The notes: generated by a model not told the origin, from the sequence alone. Shown: positions 52,915 to 62,163, counted from the first letter of the stretch. The stretch is DNA of 64,000 nt from Aromatoleum petrolei (GCF_017894385.1 NZ_CP059560.1:3038001-3102000), one strand, 5' to 3'. Translations and numbers: made by a program.

Positions 52915-53679
52915 ATGACGACCACCCCCAACACGGATCACATCGAATACGTTACCCGCATCGGCGACAACGCGCTGATCCTCGGCCAGCGCATGTCCGA
53001 ATGGTGCGGCCATGCGCCGGTACTCGAAGAGGATATGGCGCTCGCCAACATGTCGCTCGACCTCATCGGCCAGGCGCGCATGCTGCTTGCGCATGCCGGC
53101 AAGCTCGAAGGCAAGGGCCGCGACGAGGACCAGCTCGCCTTCCTGCGCACCGAGATGCACTACCGCAACCTCACGCTGTGCGAGCTGCCGAACGCGGACT
53201 TCGGCCGCACCATGGTGCGCAACTTCCTCTTCGCGAGCTTCCAGGTGCTGCTGTGGGAGCGCCTGCTCGGCTCGAGCGACGCCGAACTTGCTGCAATCGC
53301 CGCGAAGAGCATCAAGGAAGCCCGCTATCACGCCCAACACGCCGGCGACTGGGTTGTGCGCCTGGGTGACGGCACCGCCGAATCGCACGCACGCGCGCAG
53401 GCCGCGCTCGACTACCTGTGGCCCTACACGTCCGAGTTTTTCGTCGCGACGCCGACCGACGAGGCCGTTGCCGCGGCCGGCATCGGCCCGGCGTGGAGCG
53501 AGCTCGAAGCCGCGTGGGAGGCGGTGGTCGTGCCGGTGCTGAACGAGGCGACGCTGACCGTGCCGGCGCGCACGCCCTTCAAGTCCTACGGCAAGTTCGG
53601 CCGCCACAGCGAGCACCTGGGCCACCTGCTGTCCGAGATGCAGTACCTGCAGCGCACCTACCCTGGAGCCCAGTGGTGA
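52915..53679 (+). CDS. paaC: Phenylacetyl-CoA epoxidase subunit PaaC
   Basis: A 254-residue ferritin-like subunit that partners PaaA. Segments DNALILGQRMSEWCGHAPVLEEDMALANM and KEARYHAQHAGDWVVRLGDGT are typical of PaaC. Ligands for the second metal site are incomplete as is usual for this non-catalytic subunit. Its stop overlaps the GTG of paaD by 4 bp. Confidence 0.95.
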   Translation: MTTTPNTDHIEYVTRIGDNALILGQRMSEWCGHAPVLEEDMALANMSLDLIGQARMLLAHAGKLEGKGRDEDQLAFLRTEMHYRNLTLCELPNADFGRTMVRNFLFASFQVLLWERLLGSSDAELAAIAAKSIKEARYHAQHAGDWVVRLGDGTAESHARAQAALDYLWPYTSEFFVATPTDEAVAAAGIGPAWSELEAAWEAVVVPVLNEATLTVPARTPFKSYGKFGRHSEHLGHLLSEMQYLQRTYPGAQW

Positions 53680-54185
53680 GCGGAGCGGCGGCGATGCTGA
53701 GCGAAGCGCAGGCCTGGGACGTCCTCCAGGCCGTGCCCGACCCCGAGATCCCGGTGATCTCGGTGACCGAGCTCGGCATCGTGCGCGAGGTCCACGTGCG
53801 CGATGGCGGCCTGCATGTGGTCGTCACGCCCACCTATTCGGGCTGCCCGGCGACGGAGGTGATCGCGCAGAGCATCCACGATGCGCTGGTCGCCGCCGGG
53901 GCCGGTGAAGTCGAAGTCGAGACGCGCCTCGCGCCCGCCTGGACCACCGACTGGATCACCGAGCCGGCGAAGGAAAAGCTCCGTGCCTACGGCATCGCGC
54001 CGCCGGGCGGCGATGCCCCAGTGGGCGGCGCGCAGCCGATCCGCTTCGTGCCCCGAAAACTCGCCTGCCCGCGTTGCGGTTCGACCGACACCACGCGCCT
54101 GTCGCAGTTCGGCTCGACCGCCTGCAAGGCGCTGTACCGCTGCCAGAGCTGCCTGGAACCGTTCGAGTACTTCAAACCGATCTGA
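53676..54185 (+). CDS. paaD: PaaD, MIP18-type Fe-S assembly factor of the epoxidase
   Basis: A 169-residue protein with an N-terminal MIP18/DUF59 domain (AVPDPEIPVISVTELGIVREV, TYSGCPATEVI) and a C-terminal zinc-ribbon-like domain (CPRCG...CQSC). PaaD is needed for a functional epoxidase, probably by helping place iron in PaaA or the iron-sulfur centre of PaaE. The GTG at 53676 overlaps the paaC stop as GTGA; ATG at 53694 is an alternative. The 45-bp gap to paaE is short. Confidence 0.92.
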   Translation: MSGAAAMLSEAQAWDVLQAVPDPEIPVISVTELGIVREVHVRDGGLHVVVTPTYSGCPATEVIAQSIHDALVAAGAGEVEVETRLAPAWTTDWITEPAKEKLRAYGIAPPGGDAPVGGAQPIRFVPRKLACPRCGSTDTTRLSQFGSTACKALYRCQSCLEPFEYFKPI

Positions 54186-54229
54186 GAAAAGCATCGAATC
54201 GCCACGAGAAGCGATCGAGGAGACGAAAC

Positions 54230-55312
54230 ATGACGACGCACAGAACGCCGAAGTTCCACCCCCTGAGAGTCGCCGAGGTGCGGCGCGAGACGCCCGAGGC
54301 GGTGAGCCTGCGCTTCGAGATCCCGGCGGAGCTGGCCGAGGACTACCGCTTCGAGCAGGGCCAGCACCTCAACCTCAAGGTCAAGGTCAATGGCGAGGAG
54401 CTGCGCCGCTCCTACTCGATCTGCTCCGGCGTCGATGACGGCGAACTGCGCGTCGCGATCAAAAAGATCAACGGTGGGGCGTTCTCCACCTGGGCCAACG
54501 ACGGCGGCATCAAGGCTGGCGACGTGCTCGAGATCATGACGCCGGAAGGGCGCTTCCACACCCCGCTCGACCCTGCCCACGCCAAGCACTATGTGGCCTT
54601 CGCCGCCGGCAGCGGCATCACGCCGATCCTGTCGCTGGTAAAGACCACGCTCGCCGCCGAGCCGAAGAGCCGTTTCACGCTGGTGTACGGCAACCGCCGT
54701 CAGGCGAGCGTGATGTTCGCCGAGGCGCTGGAAGACTTGAAGAACCGCTACATGTCGCGCTTCACGCTGTACAACCTGTTCTCGCGCGAGGAGCAGGAAG
54801 TGCCGCTGTTCAATGGCCGCCTCGACGGCGAGCGTGTGCGCATGTTCCTCGACACGCTGATCCCCGTGGACACCATCGACGAGGCCTTCATCTGCGGCCC
54901 CGGCGCGATGATCGACGAGGTCGAGGCCGCGCTGCAGGCCGCGGGCTTGACGGACCAGCACATCCACCTCGAGCGCTTCGGCGTGCCCGCGAGCGCGCCC
55001 GAGCACCACGTGGAACCGGGCGATGCGACACAGGCGAAAGTCACCGTGATCGCCGACGGCTTGAAGCGCGAGATGGAATTCCGTGCCGAGGATCCGTCCA
55101 TCCTCGACGTCGCGCTGCGCGCCGGCATGGACCTGCCCTACTCGTGCAAGGGCGGCGTGTGCTGCACCTGCCGTGCGAAACTGCTTGAGGGCAAGGTGCG
55201 CATGGACAAGAATTTCACCCTCGAACAGCCGGACGTCGATGCCGGCTACATTCTCACCTGCCAGGCGCACCCCCTCACCGATCGCGTCGTCATCAGTTTC
55301 GACGAGCGCTGA
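54230..55312 (+). CDS. paaE: Phenylacetyl-CoA epoxidase reductase PaaE
   Basis: A 360-residue flavoprotein reductase. Domains in order: FAD-binding (RSYSICSG near residue 60), NAD(P)H-binding (AAGSGITPILSLVKTTL near 122), and a C-terminal plant-type [2Fe-2S] ferredoxin (CKGGVCCTCRAKLLEG with a fourth cysteine in LTCQAHP). It passes electrons from NADPH to the diiron centre of PaaA. It is the last of the five epoxidase genes and precedes paaR by 31 bp. Confidence 0.95.
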   Translation: MTTHRTPKFHPLRVAEVRRETPEAVSLRFEIPAELAEDYRFEQGQHLNLKVKVNGEELRRSYSICSGVDDGELRVAIKKINGGAFSTWANDGGIKAGDVLEIMTPEGRFHTPLDPAHAKHYVAFAAGSGITPILSLVKTTLAAEPKSRFTLVYGNRRQASVMFAEALEDLKNRYMSRFTLYNLFSREEQEVPLFNGRLDGERVRMFLDTLIPVDTIDEAFICGPGAMIDEVEAALQAAGLTDQHIHLERFGVPASAPEHHVEPGDATQAKVTVIADGLKREMEFRAEDPSILDVALRAGMDLPYSCKGGVCCTCRAKLLEGKVRMDKNFTLEQPDVDAGYILTCQAHPLTDRVVISFDER

Positions 55313-55343
55313 GGGGCGGCGGCACGACGACGCGGAATTCCGG

Positions 55344-55985
55344 ATGGCACGAGGCAAGGCACCCACTTTCGAGCTCCAGCGCGCGGCGATGTTGCGCGCG
55401 GCGGCGGGGCTGTTCGCCGAAAAGGGCTTCCACAACGCCTCGATGTCGGCCATCGCGCAGGCCTGCGGCGTGTCCAAGCCGCTGCTGTACCACTATTACC
55501 GCGACAAGGAGCACCTGCTGTTCGACATCGCCGACAGCTACATCGACGAGCTGCTCGCGATCGTCGCGTCCGTGGAGGCGCGCAAGCTCGGTCCCGAGGC
55601 CCATTTCTCCGAGCTCGTGACGCGCTTCATGGAGGAATACGAGCACGCGCAGGACCATCACATGGTTCTGGTGCAGGACGTGAAATTCCTCAAGGAGGTG
55701 CAGGCGGAAAGCGTCGCCGCCAAGCAGCGGCGCGTGGTGGCGGCCTTCGCCGACGCGCTGGCGCGGGTCGAGCCCGGCCTCAAGGGCCGCAAGCTCGACA
55801 AGGCGGTCACGATGATCCTGTTCGGCATGATCAACTGGACCTTCACGTGGCTGCGCGCCGACGGCCCGCTCACCTTTCATGACATGGCGCCCATCGTTAC
55901 CGGGATCTTTCTCAATGGCGTGCGCGGGCTGATGCGTGGTGAAGGCGCGGGTGTCGCGGTGTCGGGGGCGGCGGCGGATGCCTGA
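55344..55985 (+). CDS. paaR: TetR-family repressor, probable PaaR
   Basis: A 213-residue TetR regulator. The N-terminal HTH is MSAIAQACGVSKPLLYHYYRDKEHLL (about residues 34-59), and the C-terminal ligand domain is helical (MVLVQDVKFLKEVQAESV). It closes the paa run with the same orientation. By analogy with PaaR of other betaproteobacteria it should repress paa promoters until phenylacetyl-CoA binds. The operator at 47050-47073 is a candidate target. Ligand and target are inferred from context. Confidence 0.85.
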   Translation: MARGKAPTFELQRAAMLRAAAGLFAEKGFHNASMSAIAQACGVSKPLLYHYYRDKEHLLFDIADSYIDELLAIVASVEARKLGPEAHFSELVTRFMEEYEHAQDHHMVLVQDVKFLKEVQAESVAAKQRRVVAAFADALARVEPGLKGRKLDKAVTMILFGMINWTFTWLRADGPLTFHDMAPIVTGIFLNGVRGLMRGEGAGVAVSGAAADA

Positions 55986-56076
55986 TGCGTCAGCCGGACG
56001 CAAGGGACCGGTACTATGCTCGGCATGCCGCACAGGCGGAATTTCTCACGCAACTTTGCGCCGGCGTGGCGAAGAT

Positions 56077-56090
56077 GTGATTCAGATCAA
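56077..56090. promoter_or_regulatory. FNR-type box upstream of livK
   Basis: GTGATTCAGATCAA matches TTGAT-N4-ATCAA at 9 of 10 fixed positions. With TATCGT (56113-56118) as -10 and a start near 56125, the box centre (56083.5) is 41.5 bp upstream, an activation position. Direct repeats GCAATAAT at 56102-56109 and 56121-56128 flank the predicted -10. Confidence 0.55.
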
Positions 56091-56193
56091 TAGTTGGACT
56101 GGCAATAATTTGTATCGTAAGCAATAATCGCCCGACGCGACTGCGGCTTCCCTCAGGCTCGGTCGCCAACAAACTACGAGGAGGAGACACACC

Positions 56194-57342
56194 ATGAAAC
56201 TGCGCACTTCCCTGATGGCCGCCATCGGTCTTGCCTTTGCCGCGACTGCCGCACAAGCCGACATCAACGTCGGCGTGACCGTGTCGGCGACCGGGCCCGC
56301 CGCTTCGCTGGGCATCCCGGAAAAGAACACGATCGCGCTGCTGCCGACGACGATCGGGGGCGAGAAGGTCAATTACATCGTCCTTGACGACGCCTCGGAC
56401 ACCACTTCGGCGGTGAAGAACGTTCGCAAGCTGATCTCCGAGGACAAGGTCGACGTGATCCTCGGTTCCACCATCACGCCGAACTCGTTGGCGATGATCG
56501 ACGTGGTGGCCGAGGCCGCGACGCCGATGATCTCGATGGCCGCCTCGGCGCGCATCGTCGATCCGGTCGATGACAAGAAACGCTGGGTGTTCAAGACGCC
56601 GCAGAACGACGCGCAGATGTCGACCGCGATCATCGAACACATGACCAACAACGGCGTGAAGACGGTCGCCTTCATCGGTTTCTCCGACGCCTACGGCGAA
56701 GGTTGGTACGAGCAGTTCGCGTCCGTCGCCGATGCACGCAAGTTGAAGATGGTCGCCAACGAGCGTTTCTCCCGCACCGACACCTCGGTGACCGGCCAGG
56801 TGCTGAAAATCATGGCGGCGAAGCCGGATGCGGTGCTGATCGCGGGTTCCGGCACGCCGGCCGCGTTGCCGCAGAAGGCGTTCAAGGAGCGCGGCTTCAC
56901 CGGCAAGATCTACCAGACCCACGGGGTGGCCAACAACGACTTCCTGCGCGTGTGCGGCAAGGACTGTGAGGGTACCTTCCTGCCAGCCGGCCCGGTGCTC
57001 GTCGCCGACCAGCTGCCTGACGGCAACCCGGTGAAGAAGAGCGCGGTCGAGTACATCACCAAGTACGAGGCGGCGCATGGCAAGGGCAGCGTGTCGACTT
57101 TCGGCGCGCACGGCTGGGACAGCGGCGTGTTGCTCGCCGCCGCCGCGCCGACTGCGCTGAAGAAGGCCAAGCCCGGTACCAAGGAGTTCCGTGCCGCGCT
57201 GCGCGATGCGCTGGAAGGCCTGAAGGAAGTGCCCGCCGCGCACGGCATCTTCACCATGAGCCCCAACGACCACCTCGGGCTGGACCAGCGCGCGCGCGTG
57301 ATGGTGCAGATCCAGAACGGCGCATGGAAACTTGTCAAGTAA
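56194..57342 (+). CDS. livK: Branched-chain-type ABC transporter substrate-binding protein
   Basis: A 382-residue periplasmic binding protein of the Leu/Ile/Val family. A signal peptide (residues 1-22, ending AQA-DI) precedes two lobes with NVGVTVSATGPAASLGIPEKN and SNDHLGL-like C-terminal MSPNDHLGLDQRARVMVQI. Such proteins also bind aromatic acids. The gene starts 208 bp after paaR and is followed by a terminator-like hairpin and then permease and ATPase genes. Uptake of phenylacetate or a related aromatic is suggested by location next to paa genes; the ligand is not proven. Confidence 0.9.
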   Translation: MKLRTSLMAAIGLAFAATAAQADINVGVTVSATGPAASLGIPEKNTIALLPTTIGGEKVNYIVLDDASDTTSAVKNVRKLISEDKVDVILGSTITPNSLAMIDVVAEAATPMISMAASARIVDPVDDKKRWVFKTPQNDAQMSTAIIEHMTNNGVKTVAFIGFSDAYGEGWYEQFASVADARKLKMVANERFSRTDTSVTGQVLKIMAAKPDAVLIAGSGTPAALPQKAFKERGFTGKIYQTHGVANNDFLRVCGKDCEGTFLPAGPVLVADQLPDGNPVKKSAVEYITKYEAAHGKGSVSTFGAHGWDSGVLLAAAAPTALKKAKPGTKEFRAALRDALEGLKEVPAAHGIFTMSPNDHLGLDQRARVMVQIQNGAWKLVK

Positions 57343-57387
57343 GTCGTCCGGCAGGTTCCTGAGTTGAAACCGTGACGGCCGGGCTTC

Positions 57388-57412
57388 GCCCCGCGCCGTG
57401 CGGGGCTTTCAT
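57388..57412 (+). terminator. Hairpin with T-rich tail between livK and livH
   Basis: GCCCCGC (57388-57394) and GCGGGGC (57400-57406) form a 7-bp stem with a GCCGT loop, followed by TTTCATT. This would partly terminate transcription after livK, explaining higher binding-protein than permease expression as in many ABC operons. Confidence 0.6.
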
Positions 57413-57468
57413 TCGTTGCTGAAAGAATCGGGAGCGGCACGCGCCGCTCCCGATAGCGGGGTTCGTCC

Positions 57469-58506
57469 ATGGATTTCCAGATAGCGCTGTTGCTCGCACA
57501 GGACGGCATCACCAACGGTGCGATCTATGCGCTGCTCGCGCTCGCGCTGGTGCTGGTGTTTGCCGTGACGCGGGTGATCTTCATTCCGCAGGGGGAGTTC
57601 GTCGCCTATGGCGCGCTGACCCTGGTCATGATCCAGGCCGGCACGGTGCCGGCGACGCTGTGGCTGCTCGTCGGTGCCGGGGTGCTTGCCGCCGTGGTCG
57701 ATGCGCGCGGAGCGCTGCATAGCGGCCAGAAGGGGCGACTCGTGGGCGTGCTGGCGTGGAACGCCGGCTACCCGCTGGGGCTCGCGGCGCTGCTCTACCT
57801 CCTGCCGCTGGCGACGCTGCCGCTCGCCGTGCAGGTGCTGCTGGCGCTGCTCGTGATCGTGCCGATGGGGCCGCTGATGTACCGCCTGATCTACCAGCCC
57901 ATCGCCGCCGCCCCGGTGCTGATCCTCTTGATCATCTCGGTCGCCGTGCACGTGGGCATGGTGGGCATGGGGCTCCTCTTCTTCGGCGCCGAAGGCTCGC
58001 GCACCCCGGCCTTCTCCGAGGCGCGCTTCGACCTCGGCCCGATGATGGTCACTGGCCAGACGATCTGGGTCGTCGTCGCCTCCATCGTGCTCATCATCGC
58101 CCTGTACCAGTTCTTCGGCCGCACGATTTACGGCAAGGCGCTGCGCGCGACCGCGATGAACCGCAACGGTGCGCGCCTGATGGGCATCTCGCCCGCGCTC
58201 GCCGGACGCCTCACATTCCTGCTTGCGGCCCTCATCGGCGCGCTGTCCGGCGTGCTGATCGCCCCGATCACCACCATCTACTACGACACCGGCTTCCTCA
58301 TCGGCCTCAAGGGCTTCGTCGCCGCCATCGTCGGCGGACTCGCCAGCTACCCGATCGCCGCCGCCGGCGCCGTGCTCGTCGGCCTGCTCGAAGCCTTCAG
58401 CTCCTTCTGGGCCAGTGCCTACAAGGAAGTCATCGTGTTCACGCTCATCATCCCGGTGCTCCTGTGGCGTTCGCTCACGAGCCACCACGTGGAGGAAGAG
58501 GAATGA
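57469..58506 (+). CDS. livH: Branched-chain-type ABC permease LivH
   Basis: A 345-residue permease with about eight to nine membrane segments. It begins QDGITNGAIYALLALALVLVFAVTRVIFIPQGEFVAYGALT, the classic LivH start, and ends with LKGFVAAIVGGLASYPIAAAGAVLVGLLEAF. It is about 50 residues longer than usual because of a segment at about residues 70-100 (VVDARGALHSGQKGRLVG). It forms the translocation channel with the LivM domain of the next gene, whose start overlaps its stop by 4 bp. Confidence 0.9.
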   Translation: MDFQIALLLAQDGITNGAIYALLALALVLVFAVTRVIFIPQGEFVAYGALTLVMIQAGTVPATLWLLVGAGVLAAVVDARGALHSGQKGRLVGVLAWNAGYPLGLAALLYLLPLATLPLAVQVLLALLVIVPMGPLMYRLIYQPIAAAPVLILLIISVAVHVGMVGMGLLFFGAEGSRTPAFSEARFDLGPMMVTGQTIWVVVASIVLIIALYQFFGRTIYGKALRATAMNRNGARLMGISPALAGRLTFLLAALIGALSGVLIAPITTIYYDTGFLIGLKGFVAAIVGGLASYPIAAAGAVLVGLLEAFSSFWASAYKEVIVFTLIIPVLLWRSLTSHHVEEEE

Positions 58507-60305
58507 AGCTCGCACTGTCCGCCCGAACTGTCCTGGGCATCTTCCTCGCGCTGCTGCTGGTCGCGCCGCTGGTGATGCCGCCCTTTTACGTCACGCTGCT
58601 GAACTACATCGGCCTGTATGCGATGGTCGCCCTGGGCCTCGTGCTGCTCACCGGCGTGGGCGGCCTCACCAGCTTCGGCCAGGCCGCCTTCGTAGGCCTC
58701 GGGGCCTACACCACGGCGGTGCTCACTACCGCCACGGAGTTGCCCGCCTGGCTCGCTTGGGCGGGCGGTTCGCCCTGGCTCGCGCTCGGGGTGGGGCTGC
58801 TCTTCACCGCGACCGTCGCGTACGTCCTCGGCTTGCTCACCCTCAAGCTCTCCGGCCACTATCTGCCGCTGGGCACCATCGCGTGGGGCATCAGCCTGTA
58901 CTTCCTCTTCGGCACGCTCGAGACCCTGGGCGGCCATACGGGCCTGACCGGCATCCCGCCCATCTCGCTCTTCGGCTTCGAGCTCACCGAAGGCAAGCAC
59001 ATCTTCTACCTCATCTGGGTCTTCCTGCTCGCGGCGGTGTTCACCACCCAGAACCTGCTCGACTCGCGCGAGGGGCGCGCCATCCGCGCGCTCAAGGGCG
59101 GCATGGTGATGGCCGAGGCGATGGGCGTGGATACCGCGCGCTCGCGCATGGTCATCTTCGTCATCGCCGCGCTGCACGCCTGTGCTTCGGGCTGGCTCTA
59201 CGCCCACCTGCAACGCTTCGTGAACCCCACCCCCTTCGGGCTGCACATCGGAATCGAGTACCTCTTCATGGCGGTCGTGGGCGGCGCGGGCCAGGTTTGG
59301 GGGGCGCTGCTCGGCGCGGGCGTCATCACCATCGTCAAGCAGTGGCTGCAGGACATCCTGCCGCAGCTCTTCGGCCAGAGCGGCAACTTCGAGGTGATCG
59401 TCTTCGGCCTCATGATGGTCGTCATCCTGCAGCGCGCGCGCGAAGGCTTGTGGCCGATCTTCGCCCGCTTCGTGCCGGTGAAGGTGACCCAGCGCACCCT
59501 CGACGCCGCGGCCGAACCCTTGCCGAAGAAACCGCTGCCGGCGCGCGGCGAGGTGATCCTCGAAGCAAAGGAGGTCACGAGGAAGTTCGGTGGGCTGGTC
59601 GCCAACAACGCCATGAGCCTCACCGTCAAGGCGGGCGAGATCCTCGCCCTGATCGGCCCCAACGGCGCGGGCAAGAGCACGATGTTCAACCAGATCTCGG
59701 GCGTCGACACCCCGACTTCGGGTGAAGTGCTGTTCCTCGGCAAGCCCGTCGCGGGCCGCGGCTCGCGCGAGATCGCGCGCATGGGCATGAGCCGCACCTT
59801 CCAGCACGTGAAGCTGCTTCCCACCATGAGCGTGCTCGAGAACGTCGCCATCGGCGCCCACATGCGTGGCGACAAGGGCGTGTTCCCGGCCGCATGGCGC
59901 CTCGACCGCGCCGAGGAGGCGCGCCTCCTGAACGAGGCTGCGCGCCAGATCGAGCGCGTGGGCCTTGCCGAACATATGTTCGACGCCGCCGGCAGCCTTG
60001 CTCTGGGCCAGCAGCGCATCCTCGAAATCGCCCGCGCGCTGGCCGCCGACCCCTGCCTGCTGCTGCTGGACGAGCCGGCCGCGGGTTTGCGCTTCAAGGA
60101 GAAGCAGGCGCTCGGGGAACTCCTCAAGAAGCTCAGGGGCGAAGGCATGGGCATTCTCCTCGTCGAACACGACATGGACTTCGTCATGGGGCTGGTCGAT
60201 CGCGTCGTCGTGATGGAGTTCGGCCAGAAGATCGCCGAAGGCCTGCCCGAGGAAGTGCAGCAGAACCCCGCGGTGCTCGAAGCCTATCTCGGAGGTGTGG
60301 AATGA
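58503..60305 (+). CDS. livM: LivM permease fused to LivG ATPase
   Basis: A 600-residue fusion. Residues 1-335 are the LivM permease (YAMVALGLVLLTGVGGLTSFGQAAFVGLGAY, AVVGGAGQVWGALLGAG). Residues about 350-600 are the LivG ATPase with Walker A LIGPNGAGKST, the Q-loop region SRTFQHVKLL, signature LALGQQRILEIARAL, Walker B LLLLDEPAAG and the H-loop VEHDMDF. The joining linker contains QRTLDAAAEPLPKKPLPARGE-type charged residues. Fusion keeps permease and ATPase at equal amounts. ATG overlaps livH (ATGA), and the stop overlaps livF. Confidence 0.9.
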   Translation: MKLALSARTVLGIFLALLLVAPLVMPPFYVTLLNYIGLYAMVALGLVLLTGVGGLTSFGQAAFVGLGAYTTAVLTTATELPAWLAWAGGSPWLALGVGLLFTATVAYVLGLLTLKLSGHYLPLGTIAWGISLYFLFGTLETLGGHTGLTGIPPISLFGFELTEGKHIFYLIWVFLLAAVFTTQNLLDSREGRAIRALKGGMVMAEAMGVDTARSRMVIFVIAALHACASGWLYAHLQRFVNPTPFGLHIGIEYLFMAVVGGAGQVWGALLGAGVITIVKQWLQDILPQLFGQSGNFEVIVFGLMMVVILQRAREGLWPIFARFVPVKVTQRTLDAAAEPLPKKPLPARGEVILEAKEVTRKFGGLVANNAMSLTVKAGEILALIGPNGAGKSTMFNQISGVDTPTSGEVLFLGKPVAGRGSREIARMGMSRTFQHVKLLPTMSVLENVAIGAHMRGDKGVFPAAWRLDRAEEARLLNEAARQIERVGLAEHMFDAAGSLALGQQRILEIARALAADPCLLLLDEPAAGLRFKEKQALGELLKKLRGEGMGILLVEHDMDFVMGLVDRVVVMEFGQKIAEGLPEEVQQNPAVLEAYLGGVE

Positions 60306-61111
60306 ACGGCATGAGCGTGGAGATCAACGTGATCAGCCAGACGATCGACGCGGCGCCGGCCGCGCCGCGCACGGTGCTCGAAGTGCGCGACCTGTGCGTG
60401 TCCTACGGTAAGGTCGAAGCCCTGTCGAACGCCAACATCCGCGTCGGCGAAGGGCAGATCGTCACCGTGATCGGCCCCAACGGCGCGGGCAAGACGACGA
60501 TGCTGTCGGCGATCATGGGCCTGCTGGAGTCGCGTGGGCAGGTCACGTTCGACGGCGAGGCCGAATACGTGCCGCGGGTGGAGCGCATGGTCGCGCGCGG
60601 CATGAACCTCGTGCCGGAAAAGCGCGAGCTCTTCGCCGAAATGAGCGTCGAGGACAACCTGCTCCTGGGCGCCTTCCAGCGCTACCGCATGGGCAAGCGC
60701 GACCATGCCGAGACGATGAAGGAGGTGTACCACCTCTTCCCCCGCCTCGAGGAACGCAAGGCGCAGCTCGCCGGCACGCTCTCGGGCGGCGAGCGCCAGA
60801 TGCTGGCGGTGGGGCGCGCGCTGATGGCCAAGCCCAAGCTCCTGATGCTCGACGAACCCAGCCTGGGCCTCGCGCCGCTGATCGTGCGCGAGATCTTCCG
60901 CATCATCGGCGAGCTGCGCCGGCGCGGCGTGTCCATCCTGCTCGTCGAGCAGAACGCGCGCGCGGCGCTGCAGGTGGCCGACTACGCTTACGTGTTGGAG
61001 ACGGGCGAGATCTCGATGGAAGGGCCGGCGAAGCAGCTCGCCGACGATCCGCGCGTGATCGAGTCCTATCTGGGGCTGGGCGGAAAGCACCAGGCCATGC
61101 TGTCGACCTGA
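60302..61111 (+). CDS. livF: ABC transporter ATPase LivF
   Basis: A 269-residue ATPase with Walker A GPNGAGKTT, signature LSGGERQMLAVGRAL, Walker B LLMLDEPSLGLAP and H-region LLVEQNA. The N-terminus is about 25 residues longer than in typical LivF, starting MNGMSVEINVISQ. It pairs with the LivG domain of the preceding fusion. ATG overlaps the previous stop (ATGA). A hairpin terminator follows. Confidence 0.92.
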   Translation: MNGMSVEINVISQTIDAAPAAPRTVLEVRDLCVSYGKVEALSNANIRVGEGQIVTVIGPNGAGKTTMLSAIMGLLESRGQVTFDGEAEYVPRVERMVARGMNLVPEKRELFAEMSVEDNLLLGAFQRYRMGKRDHAETMKEVYHLFPRLEERKAQLAGTLSGGERQMLAVGRALMAKPKLLMLDEPSLGLAPLIVREIFRIIGELRRRGVSILLVEQNARAALQVADYAYVLETGEISMEGPAKQLADDPRVIESYLGLGGKHQAMLST

Positions 61112-61125
61112 GCTCAGGCGGGGCA

Positions 61126-61152
61126 CGTCGGCGCACTGCGCGCCGACGGTTT
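61126..61152. terminator. Convergent terminator after livF and the EamA gene
   Basis: CGTCGGCGC (61126-61134) and GCGCCGACG (61140-61148) form a perfect 9-bp stem with loop ACTGC, followed by GTTT on the plus strand. It ends at the stop codon of the convergent EamA gene and probably serves both. Confidence 0.6.
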
Positions 61153-62066
61153 CAGCGCGCCGCGGGGCAGGCGGCCGGGACCAGTCGCGCGATCGGCCGC
61201 GCCGCGATGAAGGCGCCCAGCGACACGCACACCAGCCCCGCGAGCAGCCAGCCGGTCAGTGCCTCGTCGAGCAGCGGCGCCGCGGCCACGCCGGCGAGCA
61301 CCGGCACCAGCGCGATCAGCGCACCGACCCGTTCGGCGCCGAGCTTCTCGACGGCCTTCAAGAACAGCAGCATCGCGACGATGGTCGCCCCGACGCCCTG
61401 GTACAGGCCCTGCAGCACCAGCGTCGACATCGGCACCGCGTCCATCTGCTTGGGCAGCCACAGCAGGTACACCGGCAGGTAGATCAGCGCCGAGCTGAAG
61501 GCGACGAAGCGCGTGAGCAACCACGGATGGAAACCCCAGCGTTTCGCGAGCACGCTGTAGAACGCCCACATCAGGGCGGATGACAGGATCAGGGCATCGC
61601 CTGCGAGCATCGAGGGCGACCACGCGCTGCCGCCCATGTAGGATTGGGCCGCAAAACCGACCCCCAGTGCGATGAAGGCCAGCCCGAAGGCGCGTTCGCG
61701 CGGCATGCGCTGGCGCGTCAGCAGCCACGCCACGGCGGCGACGAGGAAGGGCTGCATGCCCGGCAGCAGGATGCCGCCGTGCGCGGCCGGCACCAGCTTG
61801 AAGCCCGCATAAACCAGCACGCCGTACAGCAGGCCTCCGACCATGCCCAGCGTCCACAGGCGCGCATCGCGCCACGAGCCGCGCGGCAGGCTGCCGGCGA
61901 AGGGCAGCAGCAGGAGGGCAGCGACGCCCAGTCGCAGCGCGAGGATGTCGTGGCCCGTCAATGCGCTCTTGCCGCCGAGGCGCGAGACGAGGATGAAGCC
62001 CGTCCAGATCGCCACGGTGCCGGCGGCAGCGAGGTAGCCGATGGTCTGGTCCCGTCCGGTGCTCAT
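61152..62066 (-). CDS. EamA/DMT-superfamily exporter
   Basis: A 304-residue protein with ten hydrophobic segments and two EamA repeats (about residues 10-140 and 155-290). Segments VAIWTGFILVSRLGG and LSSALMWAFYSVLAKRW show the typical start of each half. Members export amino acids, metabolites or nucleotide sugars. It is divergent from a LysR regulator 97 bp away that probably controls it. Substrate is unknown. Confidence 0.85.
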   Translation of the reverse strand: MSTGRDQTIGYLAAAGTVAIWTGFILVSRLGGKSALTGHDILALRLGVAALLLLPFAGSLPRGSWRDARLWTLGMVGGLLYGVLVYAGFKLVPAAHGGILLPGMQPFLVAAVAWLLTRQRMPRERAFGLAFIALGVGFAAQSYMGGSAWSPSMLAGDALILSSALMWAFYSVLAKRWGFHPWLLTRFVAFSSALIYLPVYLLWLPKQMDAVPMSTLVLQGLYQGVGATIVAMLLFLKAVEKLGAERVGALIALVPVLAGVAAAPLLDEALTGWLLAGLVCVSLGAFIAARPIARLVPAACPAAR

Positions 62067-62127
62067 GGTTGTTCCCGAATGCTGTTGGTACGGCTGCAAC
62101 GATACGACTGGACAATGTTCGCGTAAA

Positions 62128-62145
62128 ATGAATAATTCTGATTCG
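62128..62145. promoter_or_regulatory. Possible LysR T-N11-A site
   Basis: GAATAATTCTGATTC at 62130-62144 is a 15-bp imperfect palindrome with GAAT/ATTC arms in the gap between eamA and the LysR gene, with T at 62129 and A at 62141 matching T-N11-A. A LysR site is expected here. Assignment is tentative. Confidence 0.35.
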
Positions 62146-62163
62146 ATGCATTCCTGAGAGAGA

